The translations under genes and the position numbers were made by a program. Below are positions 23,201 to 35,200 of a DNA stretch of 64,000 bases, one piece after another (position 1 is the stretch's first letter; each line of letters starts with the position of its first letter). This DNA comes from Reticulitermes lucifugus (lineage: Eukaryota; Arthropoda; Insecta; Blattodea; Rhinotermitidae). Below the pieces are notes generated by a model. It made no database searches and was not told the origin of the DNA. It saw only the letters and a program-made list of their open reading frames with translations. The stretch lies in assembly GCA_026260175.1 (NCBI GenBank), contig JAKCWW010000680.1, positions 32,944 through 96,943 on the forward strand, written 5' to 3'.

Positions 23201-26200
23201 CTGGATGATCAGCATCAGGATGCAATTGGTTTGTAGTCTTGTGCATCAAGGTTACTGCTTCATGTGGAATTCTTAAAGTTATACAGCTAGGATAATTGTC
23301 AGAATTTCATAATGTGTGTTTGTAAATTTATGTTATGGAATTTTACAGACTTTAAAGTTATATTTATGGCACTGGAAAGTACATGTGATATTCATGGGGA
23401 AAAATTAAATTCTGTATATTAAAAATTTATCTGTACATGAAGTTCTTCTAACTAAAACAAATGTTAACAAGGTGTAAATCTGTGCATAAAGTAACAGTTC
23501 TGCCACATTTGCTGCCTTTCATTTAATTGTCTCATAAGAAACAAACTTTAAATTGTAGTGAAGTAATGATCATAGCAGCATGTTTGATTAAGTTGTAATT
23601 AAATACAAATTTATGAACATGTAGACCTATGAATTCAGGGAAGGAGAAGCAGTGTTTAATTATTATCAAGAAGAAGAGACTTTGGTAATGTTACTTTATA
23701 TTTAGAAGAACATTGTCAGTTGTTCAGTATATAGATCTGAAAATCTACTCTCATTTAATTACCTTGTAAACCATAAGACTTAAGGAAAAAAATGTGTTGG
23801 CTGTAAAGTTTGTTTCATTCCTCACTACAAGTTTTGTTTGAAGTATTTTTTTGCTGTAACTGTTTACTGAGTTTGTTTCAGATACTTGCAGTAATGCATC
23901 TAGGTCATCCTGTAAACTCTTTATTATAATTGTCTGATCTAAATTAAAACCGAAATAGTGGGACAAATCTTATCCTGGTTCATCCTCAGGGACTTCAGTA
24001 TTTTAAATTACACATATTTTACATCAATGGTACAATTGGTGTAAAAATGTGTAATTTAAAATACTGAAGTCCCTGAGGATGAACCAGGATAAGGTTCGAA
24101 ACATGTAGGAGTGTATTTCACAATTAATAGTGAATAAAAGTGTACATTCGTCAGACAATAAACATAGAAAAGAAAATGTACAGAATGAATAATATTAAGT
24201 GGGACAAATGTTAGGAAAATTTACAAGAATCAGATTTTACAAAAATTCATTCAGCAGTTCTTTGAGTTGTTTCATGCATACGGGCAGATGGACTGGGTGA
24301 TTGTAATGAGACTGTAAGGTTGCAAACCTAAATGAAACTGTGTCATGTAGGGTCTATATTTTTTTTCTGTAGGCAGGACTAGATGATATGCTTGAAAATC
24401 AAACTAAATTAGTTTATGATAATATGACTGCTTACTCTTTGTGCTTCATATTTTTTCAGACCAGTTGCTGCAAGTAAAGGAGTCACTTTTGAAGCAGAAT
24501 GGAACACTACAGTCTGAGTTAGCAACCCTGAAGGAGAGGTTTGATTATGAAGAACGCAGAATAAGGAGTGAAAACTTTGAAAAGATTGATGTCGGAACAG
24601 AATGTTTGATTCCAGTACACCTGTACAAAGGAATCCAGACTGAACCATGCAGTGACTTTCAAGAAAATGATGATGTGTATGCAAAATTCAGAAGGAATTT
24701 GGAGATAGAAATTCAGGAGAAGATCTTGAAGCTTGTTACATTTGAAATCCCACGAGATTATTATAGCTTTAAGAATAACAATAAAGATGACATTACACCC
24801 ATGGGGACAGTGGAAGCGTTAGTCAAGATGTGTGTAGAATGTAAATGGCAAAGAGACACATTGGAACGTAAAGTTACAGAGCTCATGAAGGAACTCCGAG
24901 ATGTCAAGCATATGTGTGAGGAACGTAGCAAGGCAGCCCATGAACTTGATTGTGAGTGTAGGGCACTGAAGGGTAATGTTGAAACCCTTATAGAAGAACT
25001 GATGGTTAGTAAGAGTGGTGGTGGAGAAGCATTGGCACCCATCCTAGAAAATAGTGAGGAGGCAGAAGCAATGGAGCAGAAAATTGTGATTTTAGAGAAT
25101 GAGATAGAGGTGCTGAGGGAGGCCAGGTCAAACCTCGAGGTTGATGCAAAGGCACTGAGGGAGGAAGGACAGGCACTTGTCAGTTTGCTGCAGGCAGCAA
25201 ATGCAAAGCTACGAAACCAAGAGAATCTGGAGGCAGAAATTAGCAGGTGGCAAGATGCAGCAACTTGTGCAGATGGACAGTTAAAAGAAGCTTTAACAGC
25301 TAAGTGTTGCCTGGAGGAGGAAGTAGAAATGTTACATTTACAGCTGTTGAAGGTGGAGGCCATGACTCAACATCAAATTTCTTCAAGCCAAAAGACAGTT
25401 GAAAAGTTGGAGGAAGAGGTTGCACAGCTCCAGGAAAGACTGCTTGACCAAGAAGATCTAGGGATTCAAAGGGAGGGCTTGTTAAATACGGTAACCTGCA
25501 CGCAAGACCAGCTGCATCTCTCCAACATAGATAGGTCTAAATTGAAAGATGAAATAGAAGAACTGCAGAAGCACATTGAAGCTCAGGGGCATTTGCAGAC
25601 AGAAGTTGAAATTCTTCAGAAGCAGCTCCTTGAAACACAACACGCAAAGGAGCAATTGACAGCTAAAACAAAAGAGCTGGAAGAGGCCTCATTGAGGATT
25701 TCAGAATGTGAACTCCATTCTCAGGACTTACATGAAGACCTTAAAAACTGTAAAGAAGACTTAGAGGCTTTGAAAGTAAAACTGAATGAAAAGGAAGCTC
25801 AGTTAAATGATGAAGTGAATTCTAAGTTATTGATTCAAAAGGAATTAGGCCATATTCAGGCAGAACTTAATCTAAAGTTAGAAGAAATTTCTAAATTTAA
25901 AGATGAAAAGACATTGATTGAGCAGAACCTCATACATATTGTCCAAGAGAAGTCTGATGCAGAAAGTAAATATGAAGGGCTGCTATCTGAACTTCATAAC
26001 AGAGATGTGGAAATACAGAACTTGACAACAATGAAGCTGCAATTAGAACAAGAGGTTGAAAGACTCCATTCTCCCATAGTGCAGGCTGAATATCAGGCCA
26101 CAGCCACAGAAGTTAATAGATGGAAGGAAATGGCCGAGGCATATGAAAGACAGTTGAATGAGGCATTTAAAGTGCGAGATGAGTTGGAACAAGAGTGCAG

Positions 26201-29200
26201 AAGACTGTACTTGATTGAGACCCAAATGCAAAGTCAGGAAAATCTATATCAAGAGGTAGAACACTTGAAAAAATTGTTGGTAGATATGGAACAGAATTCT
26301 AATCAGTTATTAACTGCTAAATTATCATTGGAGAAGCAGTGTGCAGACATTAGAAAACAACTTAATAATATTGAAGAGATGGAGAAAGAGGCAAAGGAGA
26401 GAGCAGCCAGTACAGAACAACAGCTTAGGGATGTACTAAATGATAAAGCTGAACTAGAAACAAAGATTCAAATGATGCATGCTGTTGAAGAAAAGTTCAA
26501 GAATCTACAGAAGGAATTTATCAGAAAGGAGGAGTTGAACCTTAGTCTCCAGAAGGAATTGCATGAGGTTACATCAGCAAAGTGTGAACTAGAAGCAGAA
26601 TGTAAGAGGCTGCTTGCTGTGGAAGGAAAGCTTCAAAATCAAGAGAGCCTGGAACTGGAATTGAAAGAATTGAGACAAAAGTTAGCAGGTGTTGAAAAAG
26701 AACTGGATGAAGCTATGGTAGCAAAGTCACAGCTGGAGGATGATTATAAGAAAACTGAAACAACACATAGACTTCTCAAGTCTGAAGTAATTACCCAGAA
26801 AAGTAAGAGTGGAGTCCCTGAAGAATGTGAAATGTGGAACAGTCAAGAAGTGTTGAAAATGAAACAAGAGATCAAGATTTTACAGAGTGAACAACAGAAA
26901 CTTCTGTCTGTTCTGGACAATAAAACGCGTGAAAATGACATACTTAAAGCAGACAACATACGATTATTGCAAGTTATTGCAGAACAAACATCAGGTACCA
27001 CCAGATGTGAGGGGGAGTGTCAGTTCCAGTGTCATGAATCGGCACAAATGGCAAAGGAAACAATTGCAAATCTGTCAAAGATCATAAAGGATAAGGACAT
27101 GGAAATTGAAGTCTTGAATCAAAATTCAGGAACTCTGCTACATTGTTATGAAACCCATTCGAGAAATGAAGAGTTTATGAAATTCAAAGAGGCAGTCGCA
27201 GGACAGCTCAGAAGACTTAATGATGAAAAAACGCAGTTACTAAGAACTGTTCAAGTTAAGCATGAAGAAAACGTTCAGTGCAACGGGGAAATACAACGAT
27301 TGACTGGTCTACTGGAGCAGGAGATGAATAAACTTGCAGAAATGAAGTTCCATCATGCTAACTTGGCTCAGCTGTATGAAGAGAAACAGAAGTTAGTACT
27401 CAACATGCAGAATGATTTGGCTACTGCAATGCTGAGAATTCAGCAGCTAGAAATTGGACACACACATTTAGCCTCTTGTAGTGACTCAGGTGAAGGTGGC
27501 AATGCTGACATTACACAGAAAATGTCCGAACTTGTTCAGAGACATGCACAAGAACATAAAGCAATGGAAAACACAATTCAGTTGCTACATTCACAAGTCG
27601 AAGATTTGCAGAATCAGATACTGCTCTTGTCAGAACAGAAACACACTGAACCAGTCCCTCATACTCATAACAAGGTGAGTTGTGAAGTTAGTATGTAAGA
27701 CACCTATGTTTTTAGTACACTGAGCTTCATATACCAGAATGTAGAAAGTCTCTTATGATTCTGCCAAGGTTTGTTACAGTTGTTGAATTATTGCAAAGCA
27801 GTTATATTGAACATTCCATTGTTTGATGCATATTTCATATACATACATTCTTGAATACCCAGTGCCTTTGAAAAAGCCATGCATCTGATTAACAAAAAAA
27901 AAGTTCATTTGAATTTAAGGTGTATGTGTAGGATTTTAACTTTTCACTGTGAATAAATGCCCAAATAGCCTCTCAAATGATGAGCCATATTGTAGTTACT
28001 GTAAGTTGTATAGCACATAATTTTTTCAGATACAAATGCTGTGTTTGTTATTTATTTCTACTACAGCCTCATATTTTCTAGGATCTGATGCCCTGTCACA
28101 GAGGAAATTGTTTCTTTTCCTGATACACAGATTTTTGCCATCTGTCCCTGGCTTACTTCAAAGCCTTGAATTTCATGTTCTGCCACCTTTAAATGGCACA
28201 TTTTGACTGATGATGTTACTGGAACTGCCACCTCACTTAACATATTAACAAAGTTTAACTCCTCTTTCAGAATATTAAATCTTCTTGCCGCAAGGGCCTC
28301 TGCTTTCATCTTCTTTACCCAGTCTGTTACACAACCTTCACTAATGTTGTATTTTCTACCAGCAGCACAATTTCTGATTTCTTCTGCCTCTTAAATTATT
28401 TCCAGTTGTTCATGAGCAATGAAAGGTTGTAGATGCAGGCCTTCAGTACCTCACATTTGACAGAGCATATGCACATTACCTCACAGATAAATATTTGTTT
28501 GTGCACTTCACCTGTTTATTGTGCTCGAAAGGAAGGGGAAAGGGTGAAAGTTACTCTGCACTGTTGCCTTGGTTGTCACGGTAAACCCTGAAGATGAAGG
28601 CAGCAGGTTTCTCCGAAACGTCGGTACTCATTCTGGGATACATGGTGCCCCATTCTAAAAGACTAATCTTCAGCCACTGCCATGAGAACCTCAAATCTCA
28701 CAAGTTGTCAAATTGATACAAAGTCTTCCCATAAGGTGCACAATATGTAAGTGAAAAGTCTGATGTACTGGGGCAAACTGAAGTTGTCTCTATGCATGCC
28801 ATGAAGGCATATGGAAGAGTAGAAGTATAATGCTAATGGTTCTTAATCTTGGCACTAGATGGAAATGAATGATCAGCTTTATGCCCTTGCCACTTCCCTG
28901 TGTGGGAAAGTGATCCTGCTACCCATAGAATAAGGGGCTGGATGGGTCTCAGAGCTGGTCTAGGTGCTTTGGAGAAGAGAAAAATCTCTTTCCTCTGCCA
29001 TGAATTGAGTCACGGTTCCCATAGTTCCATTACTTTACCAATTACACTATCCCAGCTCATCATGTATTAAGGCCCTGCTTCTAAATGAACTGTGAAATGT
29101 TTTGTATGCCTGCAGACAGTGAATGTGGATGTCTCAGTACCTGAGGATCTTCGAGTGCAACTAGAAACATTGAAGGCTGAATACAAACAAATGGCAGACA

Positions 29201-32200
29201 GCCTTCTGCAGGAACAAACTCGAAACAAGTACCTGCAAAATGAGGTATGATGCAAATTTCTTAACAACACTGTGATATCACTGTGTTATTTTGATGTATC
29301 ATATCTCACGTTGAGTGGGTAGCATCCTATCATGTTCAGGAGGTGCCAGGTTCAAATCTTTGCCGATATACAGTATCTTATCTGATATTTTTATGGCTTT
29401 CCTGAGTCTGTGGTAATGTTTGAATAGGCCATAGCTGCTTCTCCATCTTTATAGTTCATCTTTACAGCCATCTTACCATTCAGTGCTATGTAACTGGCCT
29501 AATGAAAGAGCACCTGTGTGTACTGTAACCTGTTTGCACCCCATACTGAGTTTGAAATGTCATATTTCTGAAACATAATTGACTGTGTGACTGGTTGAAC
29601 TCACTCTGGAGCTTGATTGGACAGTGAATTATCTGCATTGTCATTGTTGTTGTCATCAGTCAGCACTAGAAATGTTGCAGTTTATAAGTACTGTTTGGCA
29701 TTACATTGTAAACAGTATTGCAATGTGGAGTTGCACACTTAATAAAAATTTCAGTCACAGTATAATCCTGATCTAAGGTTTCTCAATTTAAGATTTTCAC
29801 ACATTTTACATTCATTTGATGTTCTCCTGGCCATAACACAATGTGTATAATGTATAATTTTTCCCAATGTAAGGTTTCTAGGTTTTATGTTTTTCCTGCA
29901 TTTAAGACATGAAAATTCATTCCCTACACCATTTGGAGCCTCAATTTAGGGTTTTTGTTTTCAACTTTGAAGTTTGGGTTGCATATATAATGCCATATTA
30001 TGCTCAGTGTAAGTGATGTTAGAACTAATTGCAAACTATCACACCAGTGTACTGTCAATTCCTAAGTCAGCCAGCATGTGATTGGTCAGAAAGCTCATGA
30101 CAGAAGCTATTTGGCACATAAGAACATTTCAAACTCATTATTATGGATCATGGATATAAGTACCTGGAGATTTGTAATCATATACTGTGCTGACGGAAGA
30201 GTGGACTTTTATGTGTTGTATAATGAAACACTAATTGTAGTTCTTGTGATTTTTTTCTTTCATGTCCCATAAAATGAATGTAAAAAATATAAATATAAAA
30301 TGGAGTAAAAGTAAACATCATTAGGTTTAAATTTAGAGTGAATATGATGTTTTTTGCAACCACAGTAGTAATTTTCTGTTTCATTTTGACACAATCCCCA
30401 TTTACAATCTTTCTCAGTTTAAGGTATATAAAGCTTTTCCTCCTAGACGAATAATAAGTGGGGTTCTAGGGTATAAGGAAATTATTTATACATTGTTAAT
30501 CTCCTGTCATGTAAACTTAAATATTTGTCTCAGTTAATTATATTTGTATATAAAATAATCATTGCCGGGCTTAATTGATGAATAAGAATAGACTTGTGAA
30601 ATATATTTTAAAGTTGTCCATTGCGTACATTTTTTAGATCCATGTATTCAATTTATTTTACCAACTAAATGCACATTATTAGTTTCATATGAGTGTTAAA
30701 TACATAGCTGTGACATGTTTCGGTGTAAGCGCACCATCCTCGGGGAACACAGTATGCTTGGCATACTGTACTCCCTGAGGGTATTTCACAACAGTTATGG
30801 TGTGTGATGACTCCAGCATTCACTTCACACCATATAACAGTTTTGTGGCCTTGTAAAGGCATAGACTGCATTGAATTTTTTTTATGTAACAACATGGATG
30901 CATGGCTGGAACAGTGATCACCTTCCCACAATTCTCAACTGCTTTTAAAACATTTGTATCATTTGAACACTCTTAATTGGCTGAATATCTCATCAGCAAA
31001 TTTCACTTTTTACAAATCATGTTTTCTTAGCAGTTTTTCATGTTTTATAACAAAATTTTACACAAATTCACTGTTCCATTAATGACATTTTTAAAAAATT
31101 GCTAGTGTCTACTTTCTTTGAATCAAATATTGCCTTTACTTGACAACTTAACATGTTAGGACTGACTGGAAGCCAGGAACAAGATTCAGACTGCCTACTG
31201 AGCCTTGCCCAATCATTACACAGTCATCACATGATTTTAGAGTTGAGGTTGGGTGCACAATACAGGAACTTCTTGAGCAGCTTTTGTATATGTTGTGTCA
31301 TTTGCAAAAGGTGGAAAATTCTAAGCTGAGGGGCATATTTGCAGAGTGATAAAGTAGAGAAGATATGGGCCTACACTCAGGCAATTATAGTATTCATCAG
31401 AGGATAAATTTATATATTGCTGCCGCATCATGTTTCTTGTCAGGTACAAGAACAGTGTGAGAAAGAGAGTGTGCTGCTGAAGGAGCTTGAGAGGTTACGA
31501 CTTCATCTGGTGGCAGTAGAGGAGGGTTACACGCAGGAGGCCCTGAATGCTGAGGAGCAGATGAAGGACCTACAGAACAAATTGGCACAGGCTGAAGAGA
31601 GGATCAAGAATTCCTCTACGGCCTACACATCGGCAAGGTTAGTACAGTTCTTACAATTTCGGGTTTGTTATGTGTCAGGAAGATGGAATTTGATGCACAT
31701 GCCCAGTTCTGTTCATACTAATGAGCAAGTCATTGTAGTGGTAATGGTATACCTGCATATGAATGTAAGCCAGTGGTTAGACTACTGGCTGCATTGAGGT
31801 TTTATTGTTCTCCTCTCTATCTCAAAGGAATCTGGTATAGTACAGTGAAATAAGCCATAAATGGTGTGATGGTGATAATGAATAAACTGTTATAGCTAGG
31901 CATGTGAAGTACTGTTTGTAAGCCAACAAGTACAGTCATAGCAAGAGTGTGATATTTGGAGGTCATGTCTGAGAAATTTAGAAAATATTTGTCAGTTTCA
32001 TTGAACAGGAAATGTGCATATTAGACCCTTTTTGGAGGGTCACTGACTTTTATATCTCGGTTGAATTTTGTAAGCCTGTATTCACGGCCATGGATGAAGC
32101 ACATTTTTATCACGGTTTGGGGTATAATGAGTTGCAGCAGACTGTGATGAGGACTCCATACACACGATACCCTTACACATTCAGCGTCCTCTTCTGAAGA

Positions 32201-35200
32201 CTGTTGTCTTCTTGGTGGTTCTTGTGTCAGCTTGTTTCCTGTTTCTGTTAATTGATGAGCCCTTGATGAGTCATTATGGCACTTGGCATTACACTTTCAT
32301 ACATACATTGAAAATTGTGTTCAGTGGTTACATTGGCCATGAACCTGGCAAACCATATCTTGCACGGGACTTCAACCTCAATGGATGTAATTTTCTTTAG
32401 TTTATACATACCATTGTGACACATATATAAGGAAGTAATATATAAACTGTCAATCACAGCATTTATATTATGATACCTGATGATGGCCTTATTTAGGCCG
32501 AAAAATGTTTTAACTCGTCATTAAACACCTGGCAATATTTGTGTTATGATAGACTGTTTATATATTAGTTCTTTATGGATGCCATTTTGCTGAATACCTC
32601 AGGCACACAGTTTAATGCCACTATGAATCCAGCATGCGTTTGTGTGAACATGTGCAGCAGCCAGGTAATGAGAACCTTCGGACTTCTGAACATTCAGTCT
32701 GCATTATTATACATAAAAAGGTAAAAAGGCAAAGTTATTCCTGTCCACACGATGACATGTAGGGGATGAAGGGGTATAGCTCTATTTTTTCCTAATCTCA
32801 GCACAAGATGAAGCTGAGTGGTGGACATCATGTTTCAGTTACTTTATCCCAAGGGAAAGACCGCCCAGTACCTGTTGAACAGGGAGCTGGGTGGGCTCCA
32901 GAGCCAATTTGGATGTTTTGAAGAAGAGAAAAACTACTGCCTATGCCAGGAATTGAACCTCAGATTATCCATTCCATAGCATTGTCACATGATTATATGT
33001 TACAAAGAATTCAGCTTTAAAACCAAGAAGATCTTTTTTGATGATTCTCTATTTGTTAAGCAAAATTTTAAATATTTTCATAGCACTTTCATTTTTCTTA
33101 CCAGAGTCATAGACTTTCCAATTATGGTACCAAAAGGGTATGCAGCCAACAGCTTTAGGTAATAGTGTACTAAGTTTTTATTGCTGTTGTCTGTCAGTAT
33201 CAGAGCCAATCAACATGTGGAGTCCCTACAGGGGCAGGCCCGACTGATAGCTCAGCAGAGAGATGAGATCCAACTGAAACTGTCAGCTGCTGAGGATCAA
33301 ATTCACCATCACTCAGCAGCACTGTGTAACCTGCAGATTGTGCTGGAGCAGTTCCAGAAAGGTCAGATCTTGTAAAGTCTTTACTATCTGTATGTTTAGT
33401 CTGATAGGACATCATCATGTTTCTGTGAATTTGAGTGGGACCAGATTTGCTGTCACATGCAGAATTGGTTGGACTGAGGTTGCAGTCCTTCCAGACTGAC
33501 AATAGTATGAATGAAGTGTGTACTTATAAATTGTTTTTTCCGCAATAATTGTTTTATGGAAGTTACATTAATCCCACTAGAACAGGAAATCGAGAAGTTT
33601 TGTTTTATAAGTTGGGTATTGATTTACTTTTTGTATCCCAATCAAAAAAAAATGTAGAGCTTAAAGATACAAAGCTGTAATTTTGTCTGTTCTTTCATAT
33701 GGATGTGATACTTTGTCTATCACATTTAGGGACTGTTACAGACTGAAGGTGTTTGATAAGAGGGCACTAAGAAGAATACTGGACCTAGGGGGGAGAAAGT
33801 AACAGGAAGCTGGAGAAAATGGTATAATGAGGAGCTTTGTGATGTACACTGCTCACCAAATGTTATTAGAATGTTGTAATTGAGAAGGATGAGATTGGCA
33901 CAATATGTGACGCACGTGGGAGTGAAGAAAACTACTTGCTGATTTACTGGTGGGAAAACCTGAAGACAAGAGACTAAGTGGTAGATGTAGCCATAGGTGG
34001 GAGGATGATATTAAGTGGATCTTAATGAAATGTGATGGGAGGGTGTGGAGTGGATTAATCTGGCTGTATGTATGCATGCATGCATGTATGTATGTATATT
34101 GGGCTGCTGTGATTGTGACAATGAACTTTTCGGTTCCATACAGTGCAGGGAATTTCTTGACTAGCCGAGTGTGTTGGCTTCTCATGAGGGTCCCTGCTCC
34201 AAGGAGTTAGTTTGTGCTGTAGTATCATAAGTCACCATGTGAGGTACTTCTAGCAAGATGTATTCAGTTGCTGCAAAATGGATTGGAGAAGAAACCCCTA
34301 AAGGATAATTAATTAATTTTATTTCAATCCAACAAATGCACTACACCTTTCTTTCGCTGATTTCTTGCCCCTACATATGTTTCGGCACACCCTGTGCCAT
34401 CCTCAGGAGGGTCGTCGAGAGTTCACAGTCTTCAATACATCCAATTGTTTTTCACTCACTTTCACAGCACATAATTTTGTATGCCACAGGCACTAAATAT
34501 CACTTGTCTTTCTGTTCATAGTGATAACTTATCATGAGATGTAAAGCTTTATAATGTAAAGTAATGCCACAATATGACCTGTGTTTTTTTATTCTCTTTT
34601 AGTTATTTAGATTGTGGCGTGTGAGGATACATTAATCCAAGGACAAATGGATGTATTGCAACCGTGAAAGGATCATTATAAAAACTGGAACATATTTGAT
34701 GATGTGACATGGGGTACAGATGTCGATAAAATATGTGATCATAGTTGCTTATGTTGGCAGATAAAGAAATGGAGATAAAGTTGGCAACAGAGAGACTGCA
34801 GCAGCAACTGCAAGGAGCACAGCAGCATCATGATGAGCTGTGTGCAGAAATAACTGCACTCAAAGTAAGAAACCTTTAGTAAGTTTAATATGCATCCATA
34901 TACAATGCAGAATTATTGCCTTGTGGAAATATTTCATAAAGGATGCTGACATATTTCCTTGAAAAGCAGAAACATACCATTTGAGTTGCAGTTTGAAATG
35001 CAAGTGAAAGAACCAGTTGTCACTTCCGTCTGTACACTTTAAGAAACTTAACTTTGACTGAATTGTTTTCTTACTGTTTACAATCTGAACAAAACTCTCT
35101 TGAGGAATTTTAATTTCATCCATGTTATGTGATTCTATATGTTGTGTTTGAGAACATATCTGTCTAAATCTGAAGTGGACAGAGTGCTGAGATTAATGGT

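Larger units (their letters stand above)
23229..24459 (+). other. TRIP11 intron
   Basis: AT-rich; nothing recognised before 23957. The fold-back element with hammerhead occupies 23969-24197. Confidence 0.5.
27675..29115 (+). other. TRIP11 intron
   Basis: Holds a pogo-like remnant (28130-28400), a hammerhead-like motif (28585-28625) and SINE copy 3 (28778-29060). Confidence 0.6.
29245..31443 (+). other. TRIP11 intron
   Basis: Holds a SINE-like unit (29318-29500), a decayed AT-rich repeat with ATTTAAG/TTTAGGG alternations (29740-30000) and a hammerhead-like inverted pair (30706-30800). Confidence 0.5.
31638..33197 (+). other. TRIP11 intron
   Basis: Holds a hammerhead-like motif (32477-32510) and SINE copy 4 (32719-32990). 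31640-32460 shows nothing recognisable. Confidence 0.5.
33362..34760 (+). other. TRIP11 intron
   Basis: Holds an RTE-like 3' fragment (33730-34210) and a hammerhead repeat (34305-34600). Confidence 0.5.

Noticed and set aside
24441-24459. ATG upstream of the giant exon as a start codon
   Set aside because: It lies in the intron; the TTTTTTCAG acceptor at 24459 and the in-frame exon ending at 23228 show that coding continues from upstream.
24761-25363. 200-codon open frame on the - strand
   Set aside because: It is the antisense of the Leu/Glu-rich coiled-coil exon; its Ser-rich composition is the mirror of that codon use.
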